NCBI GenBank assembly: GCA_031310005.1
Contig: CM062381.1
Location: 3,782,001-3,846,000, forward strand
Length of the DNA: 64,000 nt
Direction: 5' to 3'
From: Dactylellina haptotyla
Taxonomy: Eukaryota; Ascomycota; Orbiliomycetes; Orbiliales; Orbiliaceae
The notes beneath the pieces are model-generated. The model was not told the DNA's origin and did not search any database. It was given only the letters and a program-made list of their open reading frames with translations. The first letter of the stretch is position 1, and each line of letters opens with the position of its first letter. Both the position numbers and the translations under genes were made by a program. Below are positions 1 through 11,712 of the stretch, piece by piece.

Positions 1-886
1 GGTCTCACGGGGCCAGACTTTGACGTGTTGCTGCTTTTGTGATGGACTGAGAACGAGACCATGCGGAACCCATATTTTAAAGGATGTGAATAGTTGTCTC
101 AAGATAGCATTGTTCACAGCTAACCTTGACTAGAATTTTGGCACCTACCACAACAATGGTTTGGTTTTGATACAATAGTATGATAGATAATTCTATGAAA
201 GTATAGAGACGTAGACTTGCTACATGACAACTCGGTCTACTTGCCGAATATATATCACGGAGTATTAATATTATTCAATTGGCGGCTGCGTAATCCGCAG
301 GGTAGGTAAATAGCCACCCTGCAGGTTGGCTGATTCCGAATTCAGCCTGCCGAAACCAAGAAAAAATTTGGCAATTCTCGCTTCCGTGCATATCCACACA
401 TTTACCCTTGATTCCCTGCTTCGCACGAGGAGGCTCGTCAAACCCAGCTGGTTCGCCCTCGATCATCGATCGGCCGAAAGAAATGATTGACATGACTAAC
501 TTATAAGCTTAATTAAGCTCCGTGTTAGGCGTAATAAGGTAGATATATCCCACCATTCGTAACTACTAGACCGTGCGTTCGAATACAGTAAGTGCTGACC
601 AATTTTCCTACCAAATATTTCAACAGGGTAAAAAGGCTTGACCGGCCCGAAATGCCCACGTTATATCGCTCTGCTTAGACGAAAACTCTATAGCTCTACC
701 GATGACGGCAAGATAGTATTTAAGGTGTAAACCTTTCAGGGACCCTCTTAGAATATATTATCGGTCTTCTGGGAACTAAGTATCTCGCTAGTTTCTAAAA
801 CACTAAGATTGAAGTCTTGAGAAACCCTTCGAGCCCGATAAAATTATATCTTAATTCAAGAACACAACACACCGTTTCACTTAGCC
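1..886. other. intergenic, no gene seen
   Basis: No convincing coding exon. The first 22 bases (GGTCTCACGGGGCCAGACTT onward) resemble the terminal motif of the dispersed repeat seen at 14892, 51039 and 59317. The rest is AT-rich and unremarkable. Confidence 0.5.
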
Positions 887-1608
887 ATGCTGTTCAAGCT
901 CCTCGCCGTATTTTGCTTGGCAACGACGGGGCTCGCCAATCCCATTGTGAAGTCGACCACCACAAAGATATCCTGCCCCAATCCGACGTACACGACAGCC
1001 ACACTGTACCAGGCGACGGAGTGGACGAGCACCACATTGGGAACGACTACAATTACCAACGGATGGTCGTCTCTGGGCTCCATCACGTCTACGAAGCACG
1101 AAACTGAAACCCGTGTTATCACTACCCAATCGACAGTCTACTCTCCGTCCGCTGTGACTATCCTTGGTAGGCCAAGACCGCAACACCTTGTTACTCTGAA
1201 CCAACATGGCTGACAAGCACTCAAATAGTGACGACGATCCAGACCACAACGACCGCCCCAACAACAACCTTCCCATACTTCACCGTCACATCAATCACGA
1301 CGCTTCCCGGCAGCCCGCCAGAATCGCTCTGTCGCACTAAAACATGCTTCAAAAGTCTCAAGCAGACACTGACCATCACTTACACTACCGACCTCTTCTA
1401 TGAAACCGTTTGGTCGAGCACGACCGGCCATGTCACGACGACGACAACCGTTATTCTGACCACGACGACCAGAACCGTTACGACGCCGGGATCAACAACC
1501 GCACTGACTACCGCGACCTCGACGGTAACCTATTGGCCAGTTGCGCTTACAATCGCGACATCCTGGACAACCTTCTATGCTGTACCTCCTTCAACTACTT
1601 GCTATTGA
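887..1608 (+). CDS. secreted Thr/Ser-rich protein, two exons or frameshifted
   Basis: The product starts with a clear signal peptide (MLFKLLAVFCLATTGLA, then NP), followed by a low-complexity Thr/Ser-rich body with few cysteines. This composition is typical of O-glycosylated fungal cell-wall or secreted proteins. The reading frame changes around 1167-1228. An intron 1167-1228 (GTAGGC donor, CTGAC at 1210-1214, TAG acceptor) joins the two frames exactly in phase and gives about 219 residues. However, the downstream frame is also open and protein-like from 1171, so a one-base frameshift near 1167 is the alternative. No enzymatic motif is visible. It resembles the Thr-rich protein at 62031 in style, not clearly in sequence. 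Confidence 0.75.
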
Positions 1609-2069
1609 ACTGTGGAGAACTCAAAGTCAGCCACCCTATAAGAGTACAGGTATTCGCGAAACATGGGAAGCGAAGTAAAAGCCATGTCATACCAAATTAA
1701 TCTTACTGTAATTTGATCATTTGCTTTCAAGTCACAAAATTTTTAAAGACAGCTAGTGCCTTATATATAACTTAAAGTGTCGAGTAAAGTAAGCGATCGT
1801 TCTAACGGATGGTTGTATTGACGTATAACTGAATCACCTTCATGAGAAGACTCGAACCCATGAAGACATTTGAGAAATGTATTTCAATAAATTTCAATGG
1901 GAAAACTAGGCACGTTTGGACGCTAATATAGAGTTCGATTGAGCAAGCCGAGATGTGTTTGTATGACAGAAATAAACCCTAATTAAACACATGAGTTTAG
2001 TTCTAATTATTATTATTATTATTATTATTTTATTATTGTTTGCATTATATTCTAGATACAACGCCGATA
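1609..2069. other. intergenic with ATT microsatellite
   Basis: No gene seen. A run of ATT/TAT triplets lies at about 2006-2037. Confidence 0.5.
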
Positions 2070-2925
2070 CTATGCCACAAAACTTTTGGCCGTAGCCTTC
2101 AAGTTCAAGGGATCTACCATCTTCCACGCTTTGATAGTTTCGTCGAGATCAGCAATATACCCAGCAAGTTTGCTACGAAAATCCGCGTCCGCGTTTTCAC
2201 CCGCTATGCGGTTGAGCTCGGGTTGAAGGGTCTATGCGGTTTCAAAGTAACTAAAGTGTCAGTATGTTATACCAATTCTAAAACTCGTTTTAATACGGAT
2301 ATCCGAACCTTATAATGCCCTCGTAATATCTCTAGTTCGCGCAGCATTTGCTTTCGAATGCTGGGAAGCAGTCTGGTAACAACATCTTTGTTCCTCACTT
2401 CTGTTGCAAGTCGTGTTATATCCAGGTACTGTGGCAATTTACATCAACAGTTAACAGGGTAGAATATAAATATCCCAATAGGGGATGCTTACGTTGGCCA
2501 CTGAGCGTAGATCCCGAAGTTCACGTGCTTCTATCTGGTCACTCCTTGTCACTTTCGCAATCTTTTTTTCCTTCTCTGCCAAATCGATAATCCTAGGAAG
2601 TTGTTGCAAGCCTAGGCTAAAGAAATCGAACATTTCCTTTGGTCGGTTTGAGGGTTTGTTATTTATCTTAACAGGGTAAAGCGTAGTTAGAAAGCCTCCT
2701 ATGTCTTACCTTATATCTCCCAGTCTTATCAGTTTCGTACTGAAGCGCATCCGTATCTCTACAATTATATAACGCTACCGCAGTAAACTTAAAATAAAGT
2801 TTAGCCAAAAACGTCTTAGATTGCATTGATACTAGCGTTTGAGAGTTCCTGCGGGCCTGGGTGGTTCCGGAGAAGAGTAGGAGAAGCATCGATATACACA
2901 TGAAAATCTTGTGTAGCGAACGCAT
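2070..2925 (-). CDS. hypothetical secreted helical protein, four exons
   Basis: Reconstructed from four short exons (minus strand): 2925-2710, 2636-2493, 2428-2309 and 2231-2070. Every junction is phase 0 and the total is 642 nt, or 213 residues. The first exon encodes a strong signal peptide (MRSLHKIFMCISMLLLLFSG, ending TTQA). The remainder is charged and predicted largely helical, with repeated Glu/Lys/Arg-rich stretches in exons 2-3. Introns are 73, 64 and 77 nt; donors GTAAGA and GTAAGC are good, while the third (GTTCGG) is weak and an alternative donor GTATAA further on would also keep the frame. No family recognised. The four phase-0 junctions are the main argument that it is real. Confidence 0.6.
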
Positions 2926-3440
2926 CGTGAGTAGATGGTGGCCGTTGCCAAGCGTTTCAATAATGAAGAATAAGGTTTTATCCCAGGTTAAAAGACCAGA
3001 TTAAACCAGAAACTTGAGAGGAGAGGAGAGACCAGTTTATTCGAATATTAGAAGTGGAAGGCCTTAATAGTGTGAAAAATCAGGGATCGAATGAAGTGGA
3101 AATTTTCTCATTTATACCATTTTACCCTCGAAATAAAGGATACAAGATTATCTCAAAATCGTGAATTGCTGTTTGGTCATCCAAACCTCGGTGCCATAAA
3201 CAGGTCTGCCTACTCAATGTACATTCCTACGAGGGAAATGAGCTGGAACAATAAGTACTCCTTACATTGTTGCATAATCATTTAGATACATAGTCCACGT
3301 AGGTTACGAAGTTGCAACTGGTTAGGCGTAGATTTTTGTCTTTGAATCAAGTGATCCGAGCTAGGAAAGACCTAGCTCACAAGGAAAGTTGCAGAAGTTG
3401 ACTCAATTTGGAGCTCAAAAGCATTTTAGATTCGAAATGT
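2926..3440. other. intergenic, nothing seen
   Basis: Contains a short GAGAGGAGAGG purine run near 3018 and no coding exon I can support. Confidence 0.45.
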
Positions 3441-3739
3441 ATGCCAGGGGACCTGGTGCCTATTTATTTTGTCAAGGATCTTCAAGACGTTGAATCGGTT
3501 ATTTTAGCCATCCTACAAGCGAGGAAGACCCGTGAGTCGGTGAGCTCTAATATAACCTATTATTTAGATATTTATTATTCTCGGATATATTATCCATTTC
3601 GCTTTCAGAAGAGAAAATAACTTCCGATATTCCTGCAAGGGAGATCGAACTCAGCGGTACCTATCTCGCCTTTTGGGAGAAGAAACTTTCGGTGAACCTT
3701 TTATCCAGAATTACTAAAGGGAGGAAGCAAGGGACCTGA
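3441..3739 (+). CDS. possible small two-exon gene or gene remnant
   Basis: Two open segments, 3441-3531 and 3609-3739, join through a GTGAGT..TTTCAG intron in frame to give 73 residues beginning MPGDLVPIYFVKD. The joined product looks like the helical end of a larger protein. The frame is open a little upstream of the ATG to a stop, so an upstream exon is possible. No homology recognised. Could be a relic of a longer gene. Confidence 0.35.
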
Positions 3740-4789
3740 CCCAAAGAATGAACGGTCACACCAAGAATGAAGCAAGGTTTGTTGGTTCAACACACGGTCG
3801 TCAACTGATCATAAAAGAAATTTCGAAAAAAGATCTGTGTTGTGCGGTTTGGTTCGAGACTGGAAAAATTGTGGAACGAGTGAGATGGTGCGGAACCTTG
3901 TTATGACCGCTGGGGTTCCAGAAAACTGAACCGATTTACTGCAGCAAATTTCAGGCCCATGAAATAAGTTAAAAAAAAGCTGCGAAATTAACCTATAAAT
4001 AAAACGATTTTCCTAGACGGTATATATCGAGCAGAGCTTGCAAACGGAGCGGAGATGGGGTTGAAGATCATCTCAGTTTTGAGGCATCCGGATGATATAT
4101 TGGTGTCACCTAGGTTAGATTTACGAAACTCATAACCCGATATCGCTAGCATGGAGCTACTTTAACCCATGAACTCAATGGTCTCGATTTTCTAATTGGT
4201 CAGAACCACGAAACTCATTATAAGGGATCCTATCAACCACAATGATCCGGAAACTGATAACAATATTGGTGGGAATTTCCCAAATTGGCCGGGATGCCAC
4301 ACAGTCCCAAAGAAATTACCAGATTCATGACGGTCGGTGATCGAAACGTATGTACCATTTCTCACTTATATAATTGCTATCTCGACAACGCAACCCATCA
4401 CCATAAATTTAATGAGCAATTTAGGAGATAGCAATGAAATACCACAGACCGACAGCCTTGACAGTAATATTACCTACATTTTGCTGTGGTGACGATATAC
4501 GAACACTGGAATGAACTCGTGAGTTGGCTTATGCCTGAACTGAGCTTCATCATTTGGCTATTTTCCCTCGAAAGTCGAAAAGGATAGTATAATAAACTGT
4601 GCTCATGCTATACCCCATACCAACAAACTCCTATAAATGTATATACAATTGGACCTGAAAGATATACTTTTCGATACATTTCAGAGAAATGACAAAATAA
4701 ACAAATCTTCGAAACCCATTTTGTAAATGGCATGAATCGTAAATAAACGACCGACCAACCAAGAAGCGGATCGTATTCTCGTTCGGGTT
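3740..4789. other. intergenic, nothing seen
   Basis: About 1 kb without a supported exon; AT-rich with no clear repeat. Confidence 0.45.
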
Positions 4790-5829
4790 TTATGGTACTC
4801 GCTTACCCCCAACCTCATTGACCAAGTAGAGAATATCGGCCTGTTTGAGGTTATCATTTCCTGCCAGGAATCGGACATTTTTATCGGTAAAAGGTGTTGG
4901 CCACATGCCATTCTCGCAAAAGTTTTGTTTACCAAGTTCGGGGAACTTTGCCGGTTTCCCATCAATTTGTTGTACCGGGATACATCCGCCAAACGGGCCG
5001 TTTGGCGCATCGTTCGTGCATCGAATCATACAGATTTTCTTATGCACCGATGTATCCTTTTCACCTGTTGTTCTTCCTCGACAGTTCAGATTGGCGGGTA
5101 AAATAGCACCAACATACCAATCTTGGTTGTTGCACAAGTTAGCCCCATTACGGCCGAGACAATCTTGACCGGTTGTTTTCATGGGTTTGAAGTTCTGTCC
5201 CGTGCCGGACTCATCTATCTCGCAGGTGTAGGGGCCGCCTCCATCGGTGTTCTGCTGGGACATCGTTACATTAAGCCAGCCGCCGGCTGTGACCTTGGCG
5301 ATGAGGGAACGGTCAGTCATCCACTCGACCCAGGCGGTTGTGTTCAAGCTTCCAGTATTGAAGAGCGCATATGCAGAACCCTCAGCAGCGGTTCCTCGCA
5401 GCTCCGGAGTGTCCTGGATGTAGTAACGCGAACTCGAAACGTAGTAGGTTCTTCCGCAGCCAGGGAGTTTTCTCTGCCGACATGCTGAGCAGTTGGTATC
5501 GTAGCCGATGAAACACTTTTCACAGTTCAGGGCCCCTCCGCATTGAGGGCATTCTTGATCATATATAGGACATTTTTTGCAGTACCATTTGTCGCCTGCG
5601 TTTTTAGCGGAACCTGACCCGTTAGGTGTCATTGTGGGGTTGCTGAACACGGCGCAATCTCGCTGGTTGTTGGTACGCGCTCCATTTTTGCGGTCCGCGT
5701 TTTCGAGAAGCCCGATACCGTAAGTTTTGGCCTTGGGGTCACCGTTCCCGAAAGCATTTGTTACGAGGACGTGGGCTAAAGCCCTGGGAGCGCTAGCGCC
5801 ATAATGGCATAAGTTGACTTCAAATGCAT
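4790..5829 (-). CDS. Egh16-like virulence-factor homologue, signal peptide out of frame
   Basis: The mature part (about 328 residues from HVLVTNAFGNG at position 5773 downwards) carries the Egh16-like (DUF3129/PF11327) core: a conserved TDGGGPYTCEID block, an LPANLNC block, and CMIRC followed by GPFGGCIPVQQ near the end. Family members (gEgh16 of powdery mildew, MAS proteins of Magnaporthe) are secreted and expressed at host penetration. An unusual insert near the N-terminus has closely spaced CxxC pairs (CKKCP, CPQCGG, CEKC, CSAC), not usual for the family. A good signal peptide, MHLKSTYAIMALALPGL, begins at 5829 but sits in another frame; the shift lies at 5777-5779, where one missing base would restore the frame. 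The frame of the mature part runs open upstream to 6019, but that stretch has no signal peptide. Near the stop, GGTAAGC could be a splice donor, so the C-terminus may differ. Confidence 0.8.
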
Positions 5830-6970
5830 GTTTGTAGAGGATGAGGCGCAACTGCGGCCGACGATTCGAGCAAATTAGCAGTGGAGAAACAAGCTTAAGC
5901 GTAGTTACGGAGACGACTGCCTCTTTATTTAGAGAAGGATTTCTTTTAAACAGGAATGCCATACACCTTTTATAAACATTTACACTACCATACAACCGCT
6001 CATGGCTAAGATAGGGCACCCGTAATTCTAGCCTTAAGCTATGTACTGATACCCGGATATCTGTCCAGCGTGATCATTACAATTGAAGTTTGCGCGCGTA
6101 AAGAGACTTATTCATCCCCGTTCCAGCCGAGAGGTACTATTCTATCTAACTTTAAGCTGCCGTAGTGGGGCGTTTGTACCCCAGAATATTAGAGAGGATC
6201 CGGGTTTTGATAAGTCTAAACTAGTGACCGGGTATCCCTGACAGCTCGGATTTTGGCCCGTAGTGGTGGAATACTCGATCTGTTAACATGTTCCAAACAA
6301 AGGTGTTTTTTTAAAATATATCACGTGATGCTAACCGAATATCGGTTGTCTGTTCTCGGATATAAACTTGAGGAGGAAGCCGGTTCCGATATTGACACAA
6401 AATCTTGAATGGGAGTATCCGCCAACACGCGAATGATGAGAGTTTCATATAAACAGAGTTGGCCTTATTCGCCGCTATACCTGCCCAAACCATGTATATG
6501 CGCTTGTAAACCGGGGTTGATAATATGTATTTCTCCGCTTTGCAGTAGATTCGCAATTAAGTGCTACCTAGGTTGTAAGGTCCTAAAGCACGAGTGATAA
6601 GTCAAGTAAATATATCGTATGGTGTGTCTGAAAATTAGAATGCTGATATAATCCTCTTTTTCTCTTCAAGGATGGCTATCCTTCACATCCAATAGTAAAA
6701 AGTTTAAATATGATCGCGTTTATCGGAACTAACTATGTGGGTTTGTTTATGATTTATTTTAGCTTATGTCGCTCCGGATTTTATTGCTCCTTCCCCGAAT
6801 CTAGTTGCAGATTGGTGTAAGACAGTCTTTAGCCGAACTCAGCAAGCACAAGAATGGCGCACCGTCTTGTTCCCGCCAGGACTACAACCCCGTCTAAACA
6901 CAAGACTGCCCATTCTAGACAATTAAAAGGTATAGATTGCATTCAGTGTTCTTGAGCTGCTTAGAAAATT
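5830..6970. other. intergenic, nothing supported
   Basis: Short open frames on both strands have no start context, splice sites or composition suggesting genes. Confidence 0.45.
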
Positions 6971-7485
6971 TCAACTGATGATAATACCCCACAGACCCGG
7001 GTCTTGTTTGGCAAGTTCTTCAAGCTCGCGTGATCTGACTTTCTTCAAGTTTATCCCGCAATTATTTGCGAGAACCCGTAAACAAGCTGGCCGGTCCGCC
7101 GAAATTCTTTCATCGGTCAGCGCGACATAAACATACCTGCTTCTTCATCATTATTTTCATTTATAACGCCTTCTGGAGATTTTCTATATATCTGAGCTCT
7201 GAGTCCGTAGAACTTCAGTAAATCTATGAGGAGCGAGTCTTGATATACCACGAGTTAGCTATAGGGTATTGAATTTGGCATATCTATTTCCCTACTCGGT
7301 AATGCTATGAAGGCCCCGATAGTTTCAGGGAAATATTTTGGCATGTCAGAATGCACCACGCTATCTCTTGGGTCATATTTGGGGACCGGGTAGATCTTGT
7401 CGCCAGATAGGCGTGCGTTGTGGTTCGAGGCAATACTTGCAGCGCGTGTCAAGCAAGCTTGGAGTGCCGAAGTCTGCTTCGCCAT
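6971..7485 (-). CDS. small hypothetical protein, three exons
   Basis: Exons 7485-7296, 7223-7137 and 7086-6971 (minus) join to 393 nt, 130 residues. Intron 1 has a GTAGGG donor, GCTAAC branch point and CATAG acceptor; intron 2 (50 nt) has GTATGT, GCTGAC and CCAG. The central motif YFPETIGAFIALP..LLKFYGL matches FPKTVKKFLLMD..LMDYYNL of the gene at 9424-10371, and the preceding intron phase and position are the same. I believe both belong to a widespread Pezizomycotina family of uncharacterised proteins with a conserved FPxT motif, often with a helical C-terminus; that family assignment is from memory. Likely intracellular: no signal peptide. Function unknown. Confidence 0.65.
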
Positions 7486-8075
7486 TTTATCATTAAGCCT
7501 GCACCAGAATTAGTAGGGAAAATTTCTGGCTAATGATTTTGTTGCTGGAGGGGAGGTCTGCTTATATACCTACGTCATTTGCAGTGTTCGATCTAAGCTG
7601 TCAGTGTGATCAAGTCGATTTTCCATGACGGAATTCAAGTCTCCCAATCTACGGACAGCGCTCCGCTGTGTTGGGGATTGGTTCATGATGCAAGTAAAAA
7701 TACTATCAACGCTGGCATGCTCGCCTCAATGGTTGAAGGAATTGCTAAAAGTAGGCCAAAACTTCTATAGCGGTCGGAGGTTATCACACTTAGAACCCGA
7801 AGAAGGGTTAAGTTTGCTGTATTTTACGACGAGGAAGATACTAGTGATATGGTCGCAAGAGGGTGAAATGGTCGACGTGTGGAACCGAGGTGGTCAATCG
7901 ATGGTTTGTTTCGTCGGTTGTCGATGGTCTCGCGGGCTGTCGACCCCTCGGCAATAATAAACTACCTATGGTCAACACAGAGGTTCGTCGCGCCTGACTT
8001 CCAGACGACTCGAACGTGGCGGTAGCGTCACAGCTAGCCCAGTCCGCGTCACATCTGTGAATTGTGGGGATTTTA
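7486..8075. other. intergenic
   Basis: An ATG-initiated 110-codon frame lies at 7625-7957 (+), but its composition and lack of recognisable features do not support a gene. Nothing else seen. Confidence 0.4.
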
Positions 8076-8573
8076 TCAGCGCTTGTTTGGGGCTACTAGC
8101 GTGATTGATGTTCTGTCTTCCAAGCCAGGAGACCTGCCAGTAAGTCTTGCAGTCGACCTAAGATAATATTGATGCTGAGTTGCTGGTTTTTGGACCTTGT
8201 CTGCTCTTCTTGAACCTATTCGCTGTTCTGCGGTGCGGGACCTCGAATCCAGACCTTCCACACGCACTTTATTCGCGTTCACGGACGATCGTAAGTTGTA
8301 CTGCGAGCGCGAGGCGATTACGTCTGGCACCGTTGTATTAGGATCAGTGAGGGGTATTTGATCCGCTTCCGCCCGAGGGCTTGCTATCTGCCACCCCATC
8401 ATTATTTGATACTCATCATGCTGTCTAACTTGCTCTCGTAATATTCTCTCAACGAGCTCTGGATCCGTTTTCTGTCGCTTCTCATTATTGAGCGCCACTA
8501 CAGTGAGACAATCTTGGAAATAGTCTAAATCATCACCAATCTCGTCTCGTCTTGGTTCCCTAGCAATTGACAT
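8076..8573 (-). CDS. hypothetical protein, Arg/Ser-rich C-terminal half
   Basis: Single open frame of 165 codons with an ATG start. The N-terminal half is acidic and helical (GDDLDYFQDCLTVVALNNEK). The C-terminal half is basic and disordered and contains two related motifs, SQYNLRSS and HQYYLRST, about 40 residues apart. No signal peptide, membrane segment or known domain. It lies between two related small genes on the same strand, but shows no similarity to them. Confidence 0.5.
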   Translation of the reverse strand: MSIAREPRRDEIGDDLDYFQDCLTVVALNNEKRQKTDPELVERILREQVRQHDEYQIMMGWQIASPRAEADQIPLTDPNTTVPDVIASRSQYNLRSSVNANKVRVEGLDSRSRTAEQRIGSRRADKVQKPATQHQYYLRSTARLTGRSPGLEDRTSITLVAPNKR

Positions 8574-9423
8574 TTCGAAATCGTAATTTATAAAGATACG
8601 GAGAAGGGTGGAAGGTTAGAAGGAGTAGGATGCAACGAATAGAGGAAGGGAATTGTTTTCGCAATCGACACGTGTAGCTCGCGAGATCAGGTGCCCCGAT
8701 TGTTTATCCTCGCAACTACGTTCAACCACTTCAAAATACGATTACAATTGGTTGAACAACTGGCCTTAGAATTGGCGATGTGTTAAAAAACGACTGGTCC
8801 GGCAGTTTGACGTGCATACGCAGTCTTATACCTCGACAAAGACAAGGCCGGTGCGTACGCATGAACTCTGAGATTAGAGGTATGTGTTGCATATTTAACA
8901 GGGCATATAACGAAGTATTTTTTGCAGTCTTTTAATTAGCGGAAGCTCAACCTCTTGATATCACATTCTCTTACAACCAAATTTTCAAGTACGTCTGCAG
9001 CGTTTGTAGTGTCACTTTATGCGAGGTCCTCAGCCCAAAAAAATACTTCGAATACGCATGCGTACGCACCAATCCCGCATAGCTAGGCTATTATCAAATT
9101 TCCAATCCCCTACTATCGGATTATGAATCGTTCAAAGTATGCGTCAATGTAAGGTATGCTGATGCTGGCAGCGCCACATACGTCGAATGTATCTCAATTA
9201 AGTGCGGGCGGCGGTATAAACACCGACACCGACGAAAGAATATATTTGCTACCAATCTCATATATAATCGAATAAAGTACAGCTCATTCCCTGCCAGATT
9301 GTATCCTGTCTTTAGGCCATCATGATAACATCCAATCAATCGTTATCTTTGACATACCCGCCCGAGGGATGTGACGATCAAAATTCAGGTGGAACGAAGA
9401 ATATCCGTATATCTCCGTCAACC
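8574..9423. other. intergenic with inverted 14-bp repeat
   Basis: GGTGCGTACGCATG occurs near 8849 and in inverse orientation near 9069, about 220 bp apart. No gene seen. Confidence 0.5.
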
Positions 9424-10371
9424 TCATATTGGCTTTTCTCTGCGTTGCTTCAAAAAGCTCTCATAGCTGAAAGAATTTATTTTTTCGAGTCGGCGGTAAT
9501 GTCTGAATAACTCCCCTAGCACAACGGCCTCAGGTTTTAAGGAGTTACAGCGAAGTTTTGTGATGCGAATATGAAGAACTGCCGCCAGTTCCATCAGGAA
9601 GAGGATTCTGTAGTTTTGAACGTTTTCGGTGTCGGGTATGATCTCTGTCTGCTGAGAGCTATCGGAATTAGCATCTTCAATAGGCAAAAGCAGTTGAAGA
9701 TTATAGTAATCCATCAAACTTTGAATGCTCGTCTCTAAAGCGCGTGAGAATTAGAATCGGCATCGTCGTTATGTTACGTTGTATGGGTTCAATACCATCC
9801 ATAAGCAAGAATTTTTTAACAGTTTTCGGAAAGCCCGAGGGGCCATCAAATGGTCCAGGTTCACCATTCGGTCGGAATTCTATGATTATAGGAAGGAGGG
9901 GGTCAGAGGATAAACTGGCATTGCCATTGCGATAGATTGCGTCGCAGTTCTTTACTAGCGCATTGGTACAGGCGGCGATGTGGTTACGACTAAAATTGTA
10001 TTAATTGTTTGTAACATGGCAATTTGGGCGCCTGCTTGGAAGCTCCAAGCACTGTAGTTGAAAACCGGAAAGCTCGAAACTTACCCCCATTCGGTGGTTG
10101 TGGAGTGTTCTTTGCGTGCGAGCAATCGGTGTTGGGAAACTGCCATGGATTTGTGTTGGTCGCCCTCGAGACGCACGTGTTCACGCGTTTGCAGGACAAG
10201 CTCCGACGTGACGGGGTCAGGGCGTGGGTTCGCGTTCAGGTCCAACCGTGAACTGACTTCCGCTTCAGCGTCGTGTTCAATCCGTAGCCTATCGACATCG
10301 GAATTCAGATGTTCGATTCTATCGCTCATGTAACCTTGCCTGTCCGATGGACTGTTCATGGTGCTGTCCAT
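9424..10371 (-). CDS. hypothetical protein, paralogue of 6971-7485, three exons
   Basis: Exons 10371-10085, 9989-9796 and 9734-9424 (minus) give 792 nt, 263 residues. Intron 1: GTAAGT..TTTTAG, 95 nt; intron 2: GTATTG, CTAAT branch, TTTAG, 61 nt. The N-terminal exon is hydrophilic, with a predicted helical stretch (SDRIEHLNSDVDRLRIEHD). The middle contains GFPKTVKKFLLMD, split from SLMDYYNL by a phase-1 intron, exactly as in the smaller gene 6971-7485. The two share further spaced residues upstream (N.NA.LS.D). The C-terminus ends in a basic helical region. Upstream short open frames (to 10711) might be additional 5' exons; I could not join them. Function unknown. Confidence 0.65.
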
Positions 10372-11712
10372 TGAGTGAGATTGTTAGGAGCTTCCGAAAC
10401 CAAGGGTGCGATTGCCTCGTGAACCAACCGCTCCGCATGAAGGCGATATTGATAAGAAGTGCAAACACAGCACAACGCAAAGGTTCGGTGAGGGCAGCGA
10501 TTGGTGGCATACATTGCTAACTCGAGTTAACTCTCGTAGTCATGTTCTTGGACCTATGGACAGCTGACGTATCAACAAAAGATGGAGGCTCAAACGACGT
10601 CTCGTATAGGTTGATGGTGAAGGTTTTTGGCATAGCTAGAAGGTCACCAACATTGCTGGTTACATGAACCGCAGATGACATGAAATCGTATAGTTCCCTA
10701 TCAACCGTCATGATGAGGAGAGCTCAGTCAGAGTTGGAGCTCCAGTACCCTCCAGCAGTTTATCATTTTTAGTATGAAAGGGATCCTATCTTTTGCCTCC
10801 ACGGCCACCTAAATCCTCCCAAAGTCTGCCCTGCTCGCATGAAGGGTTGGACAATCAAGGATGATATGAAATTCAGTTCAACCTTATTTTGACAGTTTGG
10901 ACAAAACCTCCTATCCGATGGAATAGGAGGCTCGCAACCTTTTGGTGTGCGATCTAGAGAGACTATGAGAACCATACTTCTAGTTGCAAGGAATAGATCA
11001 CGATCTATATTTACTAATTCAATGAGAAAGTTAGTCAAGCGCGCTTTGCGAAAGGATGATATCGTGTGCTTACACTGAACATAGTATTAACGAATGAAAT
11101 TCTCTATCCCTTCCCCGCAGCAAAGTCCAATACTCCCATTGTGATCTAATGAGTCCCTTGAATGGAAGCAGGGTGCAAAGTTTCGGTTGTTTGGGTCATG
11201 AGTTTGATGACAGCTATTTTCTGAGCGTGTTTTGATTAACTTTAGTTCTGTAGTTGGTTTTTCTTAAATGTTGTATTTATTTAACGTTCGCAAGGCTATT
11301 GTGTATGGGTAGCTTTTTTAATACTTGCATTAGTTGTATCTATAGGCTTAGTATTTATCTGAAATATATTTAATACAGGTATAACTCAATTAATTAGAAG
11401 ATTGTGTGAAAGTTGTCCTCCGGAGTAGTCTGGTTGCCAACTCTGGAGATCAACGTTGCAACGGAGGGCAAACCAGCCCAAAATTTAAAAAATACACACG
11501 CACATAAATTTACAGACCAGAGTTTCACTCCCACTCACTTACACGCGAGAGAATAAACTTTCACCGCCCTCTTTCCTTCTTGTTTTTCTTTCCTCTCAAA
11601 TAATCAATCATCAACCATCTACACACTCATCAAATACGCACATACATATATTTATTCACATACATATGATGATACCGTCGTTATCGTCGTTATAATCATC
11701 ATAACTACTATT
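10372..11712. other. mostly intergenic, upstream region of small gene
   Basis: A minus-strand frame 10769-11038 has a CPNC pair but no other gene features; possible exon or relic. At 11460-11710 the DNA becomes CT-rich and then carries short CAT/ATC-type repeats directly before the start codon at 11713, as also seen before 16878. Confidence 0.4.

Noticed and set aside
7625-7957. 110-codon frame divergent to the 6971-7485 gene
   Set aside because: Composition not protein-like and no features; cannot be supported.
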